NCBI GenBank assembly: GCA_905178155.1
Contig: CAJINV010000018.1
Location: 1,034,609-1,098,608, forward strand
Length of the DNA stretch: 64,000 bases
DNA from: Amoebophrya sp. A120
Lineage: Eukaryota; Sar; Dinophyceae; Syndiniales; Amoebophryaceae
Reading direction: 5' to 3'
The notes under the pieces are model-generated. The model was given only the letters and a program-made list of their open reading frames with translations. It was not told the origin of the DNA and did not search any database. Shown here piece by piece: positions 11,101-21,300 of the stretch. The position numbers and the translations under genes were made by a program. The first letter of the stretch is position 1; each line of letters opens with the position of its first letter.

Positions 11101-14100
11101 TTCTAGCTGTGTTTGAGAATTTGTGATGCTCAGACCAGCATGATCTGCTAGATCTGTGAAGCTGCTGAACTAGCTAAAGAGGACTGTATCACTACGAAGA
11201 CAGACTTGTCATGCGAAACAACCAAAGGTAGTAGATTTGTATAGCAGATGCCGCATCGTGACACCGGTGTGGGAACGTGGTTCCTCACGATACCGTCCCG
11301 CGGGGATTTGCCCGCACAGTATCCGTTCACCTCTTCTTCGTCCAACTTCTGGTACCGTTCCTGCCCACACTTCCAAATGGCCAGCGTCATATCCAAGGAA
11401 AAAACTGTGTTACGTTAGTGTAACTTTCTTGTGAGGAATATTAGCATCACAAGATCGCTCTGCATGACAGAGAGAGCCTGTCATGCGCGGCTAGTACGTG
11501 AAAACACGTACGTAAACAGCCTCTGATGCATGTTGTCCAGCCTGACAAGTGTAACTGTTTTGCATTTTCTGCATCACAGACTTACACTTACACAGTTTTT
11601 TTCTTGCATACTTCACGCTCTCCCGGTAGTAGCTCCGGACCACCCCACCCGTGTCGCGAAACGTGTAGTGCCCCATATCCGTCTCCCCCTTGCAGTCTAC
11701 CCCCTGGTGCCAGGAGGCCCAGGAGAGGTTGGTTTTGATGTCGTAGTACTGCTCTGCGGAGTCCACCGGCCCGATCGCAAACAAACACTTCCGCATGATC
11801 GGGTTGGTTTCGTGGAAAAAAATGTCCATCGCCCGGCCCTCATCCCCGTGCACGAAATTCCGCTGCTCGTCCGCGAAATTCTCGACCGTGATTTTCCCCA
11901 AATCCGCCAAGCAGGTCGCGAACACGTACCCGATATGCTAGAGTAAAAACGTCCCCACCCCGTAGTTGTCATGCAGGTTTGCATCCACAGAAACATTTGT
12001 AATGCGGGTTCCCATGCGAAGCATTTCTAGTCGTGTTTTGGGATTTGTAATACTGAAAACAGGATGAGCAGATGGATTTGCGATGCGGCTGTCCTTACGC
12101 ACCTGTACTACACTACGGACTGCAACTTGTTATGCGTGGCGTCCAAAACTTCTAGATTTGTGTTGCTAAGTTCCCAACCTGAGTATGGGGTGGGGACGTT
12201 TCTACTTATGATACCCGATCCCCTGGTAGGTGTAGGGCTGCGGCGGGATCAGGTTCAAACAGATCTTCGTCCAGTAGGAGGCGAGGGAAGCCAGTTCCCG
12301 GGAAAGCAAAAACCCCACGTATGAGAGTGCACAACTCCCCCTCGTTCTCATTTCTCATGCAGAATACCAAATCCACGCTTTCCCTCCTGTCACTATTATG
12401 CATGACAAGTTCTGGTGGCCCAAATAGCACTACACTCCAGTGGAAATTTGTCATGCAAAACCGGCATTCGGGCTGATGCTTGTGTTGCCGTTCATGCTAT
12501 ACAAATGAGGGGGAGGGGGAGTTGTGCACTGCCACTGTCATACCACGTCGCGGTTGTGCATGAGGAAGTTCTCGTTGTCCTCGTAATTGATCTATCAAAT
12601 GCAAAAATGTCTGGGTCTGGAAGATTAGAACTTGTCATGCTAAATCTGAATGATGCAAAAATCTGTGTTGCGTGAGTGCCAAAAGCTGTCCGCTTTTGAC
12701 CAAGTTGAGGGGGAGTTTCTCACGCAGGAAAGGCATGGTAGAGACCTCAAAGAATCTGTCATGCTGGGTCTCGCATTCCAGACCTCATGTGTCCCGGAAA
12801 ACCTGCATCACAAATCTTGCACTCTTCCAGACCCAGACATTTTTACATTTGATATGATCATCCCGGCCAACAACCCGAAGTAGTGCGGCTGCGTCTCGTC
12901 CAAGCAATTTCTGCATTACAAAAGTATCGCACTACGTATTAATTGCATCACAAATTTTTTCAAGAAGAAAATTGGTATTTGTAATGCTGACTTAGGTAGA
13001 AAAACTAGATTTGTCTTGCATAGCTGCAATTACTTTATCATCATACGAGTGCGATACTTGTTCTGCAGAGGATACAATTCACCCGCTCCGTAATCGCCGG
13101 GATGTTCACGTACACTTCCGGGTCTATGTGGTAGAACCACTTGCAGAGGGGAAGCAGGTACGCGAATTTCTCGAAAAGCTGCGACCAGAAGTACAGCAAA
13201 TCCCGGCTGTCGTGGTTGTTTGGCAGATACAACACTTCCGGGTTCCCAAAACCAGAAGGCAGGCGGGGTAGGGTCGCAATCGCGGGGAGCTGGGTCCTGC
13301 TCTCGTGGTGGTCTTCCCCCGTGCTAGAAGGTCGCGCGTCGTCGTTGTGCGGGCCTGGGGTGAGGTTGAACATGAAGATTTGAAGAAGACGTAGAGGTTC
13401 TTGCCCGCATAGAAAGAAGGACGAGTGGTATGCGTATGCCTGTATGAGTGTTATCGATAAATAAGTAAATGTAAAAACCGATCGTAAGTCTAAGTACTAC
13501 AATACAGCGAGAATTATAATTCCCGACCTGCAACTATATATCAAACTTAATCATAGTCGCGGACTACTTGATGGATGCGAAGATGATCATGTGAATAAAG
13601 CAGGTAAATGGTAAAAAGAGCTACGAGCGGATGTTACTAATTTTTTTAATAGAGGAATTGATGAAATACATCTTGATGCAGAAATCCACCAAAACCTGTC
13701 CGTACCATCCTCCTGCGGCGCTGCGCTGCCCTCCTCGTCAACATCCACGTCGTGGTTTCCGGTTCTGTAGAGCCAAAGCGAGTCCGTCAGAGCGCCCCAG
13801 GTGTCGCGAATCGCCAGTAATCTTTTCATCGACAGCCGGTCCGCCTGCATGAAGATGCACAGGGTCCGCTCCTCCGTGTTATGCATTGCAAATATGTCTG
13901 GGTCTGGAAACATGTGATGCAAGGAAGCGAATAGTGAGCACACTGTAATGCGCTCCCCAGCATGACAACTTTTTCCGTGGTTCAGAGTTGCGTACTCCGC
14001 ATGAGAAACTGCGTTTTTGCATGACAGACAGGAGGAGCTCTTCGCGGACACGCAATACAGAGTTCCGAGTCATGCCAGACTAACATGACAAATCTCGCAA

Positions 14101-17100
14101 TCTCCCAGACCCAGACATATAATTTGCAGTTCCTACGTGTATTTCCCGTGCAAAATCTCGTATTCCACGCGGGACTTCGGAATTTATCAAATGCAAAAGT
14201 GTCTGGGTCTGGAAAGGTTGAACTTGTATTGCGTGTCCAGGACTCCAGAAATTATATTTGTATTGCATAAAAGCAACAAAAGCGCCACAGTTTCGCCATG
14301 AAAAAGCGCAGTTTGTAATGCGCACTGAGTATGAGAAAGCGTTTCAAAAATTTGTCATGCAAAACTGCACTCAAAGGCGCGCTCTCTCACTCATGACCAT
14401 TCCGCATTACAGATTTCCAGACCGAGACATATTTGCAGTTGATAGAATTAGGGGCGTCACGATCAATGCCGACAAGGGCGCGGCGGTTTTGTATCCTGAG
14501 TAAAAACATCCCCAACCCAGAGTTGTCACGCAAATCTGCATGCCAAAAAAGTTTCTCATGCGAAGCCACATGAAAAGCTTTTTCTAGTCGTGTTTTGGAA
14601 TTTGTGATGCTACAATCAGCATGAGATGCTAGACCTGTGATACCGCTAAACTAGCTAAACAGGATCACACTACGAGGATAAACCTGTCATGCGAAACGAC
14701 CAAAGTTGGCTGGTTTGTCTAGCAGATTTCCCATCTTGACTCTGGTCTCGGTCTGGGGATGTTTTTACAAATGATATTTTGTCGTGTTGGTTCACGGCGA
14801 GAAGGTCCGGAGAACCAGGGGTGGGATGGAGTTTCCCTTGAGAAGTGAACGAACCATCGCACGACCCGTCGGAAAGATCATCACTGCCACTACGCTTGCT
14901 CGCACTACTACTGCTAGCGCCACCACCTCCGTTCGGGCTTCGACTTGAGCTGGTTGTTCCACTGGTCGTGCCGTTCGCAGTAGTTGCACCTCTATCATAA
15001 TCCCGGGTGGGCGAAACTCCACTCAGCTTATTCAGCGAGGAAGAGGAGCTACTGGCGGAACTGCCAACATTATGACCGGCTCCATTTGCCGCACGCAATT
15101 CGTCTTTGTCGTGCTCCTCTTGCAGTTCCTCCCCCTCCAACAAGTTCGCAACTTTGAATTCGTGCTTGAATTTCGGTTTTGAGCTAGACCCCTGCTGCGT
15201 GTCGCGTGCGGAAGAGGCAACGGGAAGGTCGCGGAGCCTGAAAATTTGGTTTTACTATTGCTCATCGATTCGAGAGAGAAAGAGAGACAGAGAGAGAGGG
15301 CGTGTGTGTAATGTGTGAGTGTGTGATGCTACAATTGAACAGGATTCTGTAGTTTTATTTTACAAACACAGAAATGAGCAACACAAGAAATTCGTCGATC
15401 TCGAGTACCACATAGAATCCCCGATGAGCCGATCTTTGTCGAGCGCGTTTATCCTGTGTAAAAACGTCCCCACACCATAGTTGTCATGCAAATCTGCATG
15501 CGAAGCCCCATGAGAAGCATTTTCTAATGGTGTTTTGAAATTTGTCATGCTCCAATCAGCATGAGAGACTAGATCTGTAATGCTGCTGAACTAGCTCAAA
15601 CAGCACTACACTACGCGTCCAAAAAATTTGTCATGCGAAACAAGCAAAGTTGGCCGATTTGTCTAGCAGATTTTCCATCTTGACTCTGGTGTGGGTACGT
15701 TTTTACTCAGGATAGCGTTCTGGGCATCCTCTTGCTGCTTGTTGAGCTGGTCCAACTTTGTCAGTGTTATGGAATAGGGAAAATCAGCTGTAGACTGGCA
15801 GCTGGAAGTCGAACTACTAGTACTACTACTCCGTATGCATGACAAAAGACGCTTGTTGTGCTCGACGTTCGACACATACATTTTTTTTACATTCATTCCT
15901 CATCTAGAACCTTTCCTGTTTCCTCTATCGAGACATTGCGCGAACGCCGACAGCTGCCCAGACACAATATTCACTTTTCCCCATTCCATAGTCAGCTGCT
16001 CTCTTTCATGCTGTATCCTCGCTATGGTCGACGCTTGCGGTGAGTTTAAGCTTTGTGCTTGGTCGTCACCCGCGAGGTGCTCCGACGAGGTGGAGATGTC
16101 TGGAAAAAGATGGGTTTTCGGTTCCTTCGAATACCGCGATAAAATCAACGGCAGCCCATGAGAAGTGAACGAACCATCGTACGACCCGTCGGAAAGCTGT
16201 CGCGAATCCACCTCACGGGGGGGAGTAGAAGTACTTCTTCTATGTGCGGGAAGATGGAACAAATTCGTACTACCCAATGCACCACACTCTGCGAAGTTTT
16301 CTGACAAAATTTCCACCATTTTTGCATGCGCCAAAAGGTCCTGGTCTGCCGTCTCGGTGTAGGGTCCTAGCGGAACGACCGCGCCGGGCGCGTCGCCTAC
16401 ACTTGAAAATACAGCGGAGGCTGGAAGTAATGCTTCTAGATCAGCATGTACTGGATTTGCATCACTACTTCCGCCTCCGCCAACGATCAGCAACTTTCGC
16501 CAAGAATTTCCGTCCCCGTCAGTAGCAGCGGTACTAGAATCCTCTTCCGGTGCTGTTCCACTCGTTGTGTTTTTACCACAAACCCGCCTCGCCAGCTCCC
16601 GGATGTCCACAACGCGGGCGAGAATAGTTGGTCGGCCACTTCTGCTGGTGTCCTGCTGGTGTTCCTGCGCTGCTGTTGATTGTGATGACTCTGTAGTGGT
16701 CTTCATGATGCTCCTCGCTGTGGACGACGAGGATGTGATTTTTCTTGTGGTGCCGAACTCCACGCGGCGCACAAACTTCGACACGATGTCGACATTCATC
16801 GATGTGCTTGTAGTCGTTGTAATGCTGGTACTTGTCTTCGACGTCTCACTACCGCTTATCATTTCTCCTGCTTGTCCTAGCTGTTCATCCGCTTCTTTTA
16901 CAGCAGGACCAGAAGCGGCGTGAAGATCTTCCCGTTGAAGATGTTCTGGCATGTTGATGTTGTATCAAATGCAAAAATGTCTGGGTCTGATAGGATGCGA
17001 ACTTGTCATGCAGATTTTACATGGCCCGTGACGTCTGTGATGTATTCCCTGGCATCACATATTTTCTGAGTGCTTCGTTCTTGATGCCTATTCCTCATGA

Positions 17101-17570
17101 CAAATGGCCTCCCCTCGTAGAAGAAACTGGACTCCTCTTGCTGGTCACGCAATACAGATTTTTCTAGAGTCCAAAGCTAGCATCACAAGTTCCAACTTTC
17201 CAGACCCCGACATTTTTGCAGTTGATATGTTGAGAAACCGGATCTCCCGCACGTCCTCGTTCTGTTTGTCCGCGAAAAATCGCTTCAGGCCCCGGTAATT
17301 CACAAACGCGGGCGTGTGCACCTGCACGACGTGGGTGCATGATTGTTTATCCACCTGGAGTTCCGGAGCAATATGATTGCTCTTGTCAGGCCGGGCGGGC
17401 TTATCCAAGAAAACCACATCTGGATGAAAACGATCGGCATCCTCGGGCACCCAGGAAGGCCCAAGTGCCACACAGAAACTCAACAGCGGATTGCGCATTC
17501 TTTTTCGAGTACAAGTTCTTATTTTTCGCGTGATAGTGATAGAAGCTGAAGAAGTATCCCTCGAGGACAA
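8125..17570 (-). CDS. tandem two-domain GT31-type glycosyltransferase (chimeric N-terminal part)
   Basis: Exons: about 17470-17228, 16962-15900, about 15838-15715, 15449-15409, 15237-14777, 14491-14445, 14184-14136, 13879-13696, about 13375-13075, 12909-12855, 12592-12543, 12319-12214, 11933-11611, 11389-11293, 11010-9511 and 9203-8125. Domain 1 has MKRLLAIRDTWG, then CKWFYHIDPEVYVN where a DxD should be, and VGFLLSRELASL. Domain 2 has DTARAARDTWA, an intact DxD in WYMKADADSHV, LGVPQVAEG, SGGGGYFLS and MEDVMLAGCLRKWGGV. This order matches family 31 beta-1,3-glycosyltransferases (core-1 GalT/fringe type), which act in the Golgi lumen with a metal ion. Acceptor and donor are unknown. Domain 1 may be catalytically weak. 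A Ser/Thr-rich linker separates the domains. The 5' end and the 13.4-13.7 kb intron are uncertain. The 14883-16160 part was acquired from the coiled-coil gene (see findings). Confidence 0.78.
9204..9510. mobile_element. introner, family G
   Basis: Left TATGGATGTGTCAGGATCGA, right AAGCTGACGCGTCCATA. Exact duplication CGGCA. Removal joins MYYLGVP to QVAEGRYGKN in frame inside glycosyltransferase domain 2. Confidence 0.93.
11011..11292. mobile_element. introner, family B
   Basis: Left TATCCTGAGTCAAAACGTCC, right GAACGTGGTTCCTCACGATA. Exact duplication CCGTC. Removal joins AGKSPRDG to EGSVALPFFDQ in frame, linking the two glycosyltransferase domains. Confidence 0.92.
11390..11610. mobile_element. 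introner, family F (type 1)
   Basis: Left TATCCAAGGAAAAAACTGTG, right ACACAGTTTTTTTCTTGCATA. Flanks CGTCA/CTTCA match 4 of 5. Removal joins YYRESVK to TLAIWKCGQE in frame. Confidence 0.88.
11934..12213. mobile_element. introner, family B
   Basis: Left TATGCTAGAGTAAAAACGTC, right GGACGTTTCTACTTATGATA. Exact duplication CCCGA. Removal joins PYTYQGIG to YVFATCLADL in frame. Confidence 0.92.
12320..12542. mobile_element. introner, family D
   Basis: Left TATGAGAGTGCACAACTCCC, right GTTGTGCACTGCCACTGTCATA. Exact duplication CCACG. Removal joins LMHNRDV to GFLLSRELA in frame. Confidence 0.92.
12593..12854. mobile_element. introner, family A (reference copy)
   Basis: Perfect TIRs TATCAAATGCAAAAATGTCT and its complement, extended by GGGTCTGG. 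Exact duplication TGATC. Removal joins GLLAGMI to NYEDNENF in frame. I used this intact copy as the uninterrupted reference for the LINE-bearing family-A elements. Confidence 0.95.
12910..13074. mobile_element. introner, family C
   Basis: Left TCTGCATTACAAAAGTATCG, right CGATACTTGTTCTGCAGAGGATA. Exact duplication CAATT. Removal joins AITERVN to CLDETQPHYF in frame. The left end begins TCT, not TAT. Confidence 0.88.
13880..14135. mobile_element. introner, family A
   Basis: Left TATGCATTGCAAATATGTCT, right end degenerate (AATTTGCAGTTCCTA). Exact duplication CGTGT. Removal joins EILHGKYT to EERTLCIFM in frame. Confidence 0.9.
14185..14444. mobile_element. introner, family A
   Basis: Left TATCAAATGCAAAAGTGTCT, right GAGACATATTTGCAGTTGATA. 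Exact duplication GAATT. Removal joins LIVTPLI to PKSRVEYE in frame. Confidence 0.92.
14492..14776. mobile_element. introner, family B
   Basis: Left TATCCTGAGTAAAAACATCC, right GGATGTTTTTACAAATGATA. Exact duplication TTTTG. Removal joins LAVNQHDK to TAAPLSALIV in frame. Confidence 0.92.
14840..14876. repeat. 37-bp direct repeat, left copy
   Basis: GAGAAGTGAACGAACCATCG and the following 17 bases recur at 16160-16196 with one mismatch. On the minus strand both encode LSDGS(C/Y)DGSFTS. The pair brackets the segment shared with the coiled-coil gene. Confidence 0.9.
14883..16160 (-). repeat. segmental duplicate of 28210-30098 inside the glycosyltransferase gene
   Basis: Near-identical to 28210-30098 over exons, one canonical intron (15408-15238) and a family-B introner at the same site. 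It lacks the LINE-bearing family-A introner present in the other copy. Both junctions stay in frame with the host gene. Confidence 0.93.
15450..15714. mobile_element. introner, family B (shared with paralogous segment)
   Basis: Left TATCCTGTGTAAAAACGTCC, right GTACGTTTTTACTCAGGATA. Exact duplication GCGTT. Orthologous to 28767-29046 but lacks about 19 bp between two CATGC words. Removal joins QEDAQNA to LDKDRLIG in frame. Confidence 0.93.
16160..16196. repeat. 37-bp direct repeat, right copy
   Basis: Partner of 14840-14876 with one C/T difference. It marks the other edge of the inserted segment and probably represents duplicated target sequence. Confidence 0.9.
16963..17227. mobile_element. 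introner, family A
   Basis: Left TATCAAATGCAAAAATGTCT, right CGACATTTTTGCAGTTGATA. Exact duplication TGTTG. Removal joins VREIRFLN to INMPEHLQRED in frame. Confidence 0.93.
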
Positions 17571-18379
17571 ATAATACGTAATTTATCTCTATACTGGTGC
17601 TAGACTCCCGCTTTGAGTCGTGGCAACTGGATGAACGCGGCTCGTAGTGGAATCTTACCGAGATGAAAGGGCCATCTACTAGCACAACACTTTTGGAGAA
17701 AAGGACACACGACAGAAGTTGTTTAGGGGCCTCTTCTACATTCAAGATCTAATACGCTGCGACGTGAAGACAAAAAGAACTTTTTAGAACCACTAGACCA
17801 TTTTTTACAGCTCCCACGACAAGCAACTACCAGCAAGAAGGCAAACAGCGTGCGGATCGGGTTGGAGGCTGGTTGTCTTGATGTCAGACGAAAGGTACAC
17901 AAGCAGATTATCCGGCTTGAGAAAAAAACAGTCATCCCCAGGGGGTTTTCGTGGTTGTACCGACGGCCGCATAGTAGACCTTGCAGCATAAGCATAACAC
18001 AAGAACTTCGTCCTTCTCCTTTCATGGTAGAGAGGCGTGGTATGGTCACATCAAAGGCAAAACTGAGTGCGCCAAAAACATCAAATGCAAATATGTTCCA
18101 AACTTCAAAAGAAATGTCTCATTAAGACCCAGCCGATTTTCATGGTCGTAAGAGTAAAAAAAAGGCGAGTAAAAAATAAGGAGCATAGTGATTCTGCTTG
18201 AAAACACAAGATCAACACTCAGAGGCAAATCATTCATTGAGATACGATAGATTTAACTCTGGAGTATTCAGTACGCTTATTCCTATGCGGTTTCCTCTTT
18301 CTTCTTTGCCTGGCGGCGCAAAGTGGAAGTGCATCCCTTGCCCAGTCTCGGCTCCGCCAGGTGCGCGTGGAACCTGGTT
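17571..18379. other. probable 5' region of the glycosyltransferase gene / intergenic
   Basis: Minus-strand ORFs such as 17401-17745 (starting MNVEEAPKQLLSCVLFSKS) may be upstream exons, but I could not join them to the coding exon at 17470 by a convincing splice. No introner or other repeat is seen. Confidence 0.4.
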
Positions 18380-21300
18380 TCAGGAAAAGTCGGGCGAGTT
18401 GTTGGAGGCCACACTCATGGGACTGCGAGGTGGAGTTCCCAACTCGTGGTCGACAGGAGACCACGACCTGGGTGAGTTGTCGTTGTCGTCGTTGTCGACG
18501 TTGTCGACGCGGGAATGGGACGTGACGTCACGAAACCACGCACGAAAACGCGGGTGCCAAGCGCGTGGGACTCCAAGCCGTTGCCAACCAGTCACACGGG
18601 TCGGAGGGTACGTCGACGTCCCGCCACGATAGTCCTTCCAGTGGGAAAATGGTATCGTCTCAGTTTCCGGAACCGGAAAGAGTTCCTCCGGATTTCGATC
18701 CGCGGCACCACGGAAGGGCTGTTTTCCTTCAGGTTGTTTTGTGTTTAACACCTGCCCTCCGAGGTTGTCGCCAAACTCGTCGATATGCATTACAAACAAG
18801 CCCGGGTCTGAAAACTTGTGATGCTGATGCCGAGTCGCGGCTATTAAAGAAGACGCTTTCGATTCGAATGCAATGCACCCAAGCATGACAAGTTTCTTCA
18901 ACGTTTTCCCATACATCACCCAGCATCATGCAGTGAACACCCGCACTCAGTGCCACAGCCTAAGGGTCCCCTCCCTGGGGGTGGGAGTGACAGAGGGAGA
19001 CACTTTTCTTGGTCTCATAATATCTACGTAGTCGAGCGCCCCTACCCCGGACAGCCGCACGCACAGTCACAACCGGTCGGGATCTCCCCGCAACCAGCCA
19101 ATCGCACCCAGCCAGCAAGCAGGGCGCGGCGCCCCATACAGAACTACGATCCAGAATAGTATTAGGACGTAACGCGCATTCCAACAAGAACAAACTGCGG
19201 CTTTGCATGACAAAGTCAGGGCGCTTGTGTCGGTCATACACTGCAGATTCTACCGGAAAATAAATGCGAGATAGGCTATAGAACTTCAACTTTAATCTTC
19301 CAGACCCGCACAACTTTGCAGTTGATACTCGGTAATTTTGTACCATTCCTCCCGCCAGTTTTCCTTGTTAAAATATTTCTCCACCAACTTCTTCTCAATT
19401 TCATCAAGAAGTAATCCCAGGGGAGTTCTTTCCACCAAAGTAGCTTCGCCGTCATCATCAACATTTATGGGCGCGGAAAAACACACTGACCATGGCCAAG
19501 AGAGGACGAGCAGGCTGCTGAAACCCAATCTTAAAAATATATAGAGATAAACAGAAGAACTTCCATCGCTTTTGCATGATCAGCCGACATTTTCATCATG
19601 TGCTCAACCACAATGGCCCCCCTGATACATAGTACAGAAGTCATCGTGGTGCACCAAGGTCGACCTATGGACTCCATTTTCTAGTGGTAGCTGGTCACGA
19701 CCAAAATGTCGTGGATCGATTTGACTCGTCCTCCTGATCAGCGCAGGGCATAATTTACTGTATGCATATAGCAAGAAAACGTCTCCGAACGTATAGTATC
19801 GATCTCCCAAGTGTCATCTTCGTTCAAGAGACCAGCCGGAGGTACGTCGTATTGGTCACGGATCTCCCAAGGTCTCCGAGCACCCTCCTCGTAATAGGGT
19901 ATCGACAAGCCGTGGGAGGTTACAACGGGAGGACCAAACCCGCACCTAAGAGGTTCTCTCGGTACGAGGTAAGGAGCTGCGTTATTTTTCTGATCCAACG
20001 TCGCTCGTTCGTGATCGTGTGGTCCCAAGCTCTGTTGAACGCTGGCGCTGTGATGTAGGGTAAAATCAACCGTAACATTTGCGTAACTCAAGACATGATC
20101 ACTGCAAGGTTGTAAGCCACTGGGATAGTGAGGGACCTGGTGTTCGTGCATTCGTGTTTCGGTATAGTTCTTGGTGTTGAACGTCATCGCTTTACTTCAT
20201 TCGTGCTCGCTCATCAACAACATCACGACGAATTGCTAACTCTATACCAAAGGGAGTGAAGCTCGCCGACCTTTTTACCCCATTTTTCGCGGAAAACGTC
20301 GCTAAACAAGCGCTGCATTTCCCACTGAATCCCGTATTCTCCCCAAATCGTCTTTGCTCTAAAGGGTCGCGCTTTTGTTTGTTCTGCTTTTTCCAGGTCG
20401 CCGTTCAAGCGAGAAAAGTCGATAGAGGAGAAGTCGGACCCGAAATGCCGAAACTGCTTCACTCTTTGCATTTTCTTTTTCTGGTCATCAACTACATCTT
20501 CACGGGGCGAGGACGTCGGCAGCTCGTCCACAGATCCGGCTCTCGAGGTCGTGCTGCCGCTTGTGGAGGAGATCGGAAGAGTGGCCTCCGTGCCAGAGAA
20601 CAAGAAAGCTCCTTCTGGCCCCTCAAACAGCACCGCACGTCCTTGCGCGTTCCGCGGCAGGTCGTACACGCTGAGCTTCAACAGGTCGATGAGTAGAGGG
20701 CGGACGAGTTGGTAGAACTTTCCGGCAACCAAATCTAAAGCGTCCTCGTTACGGAAAACGATTTCTGTGATGCTCCTGGAGTCATCGCCGCGAGTGGTCG
20801 GCGCGAGAAAACCAGCGGCCGCTGCAGGAGCTACTAGTTCGCGGCCGTCTTCGTAGCGTCGTCGCGTCGTCGGCCGTCGTAGTACCGGCGAACTAGTAGT
20901 CCCTACAGCTCTAGTTCGACGACCGCCTTGGACTGTCCCGGCGGTCGTCGTAGTCGTCGTCGTCGTGCCCTCTGTATGTTCATACCCGAAGATATTATAG
21001 TGAAAAACGCCCCCGCGACCCCAGAACTTGGAAGCATTTGTGTTGCGAAACACCTCCCAACATCCTGCATGAGCATGTATCTTCAGCATCACAAATTTAT
21101 GACGCTAAACTGCGTTGCAAAGGCCCCCAGCAATCGCCGGCGCGGGAAAAGTTTGGTTTCTATATTGCATGGAAAACTTTGCATCAGAAAAATTTCCAAC
21201 TTTATTCGGCGGCGGTGGGGGGTGCGATTTTCATTTCAATAGAAGACCCGTAAAATCAACTCTGGGTTCAGCAGATCGGTTGTTCCAGAAAGGGGAGCGA

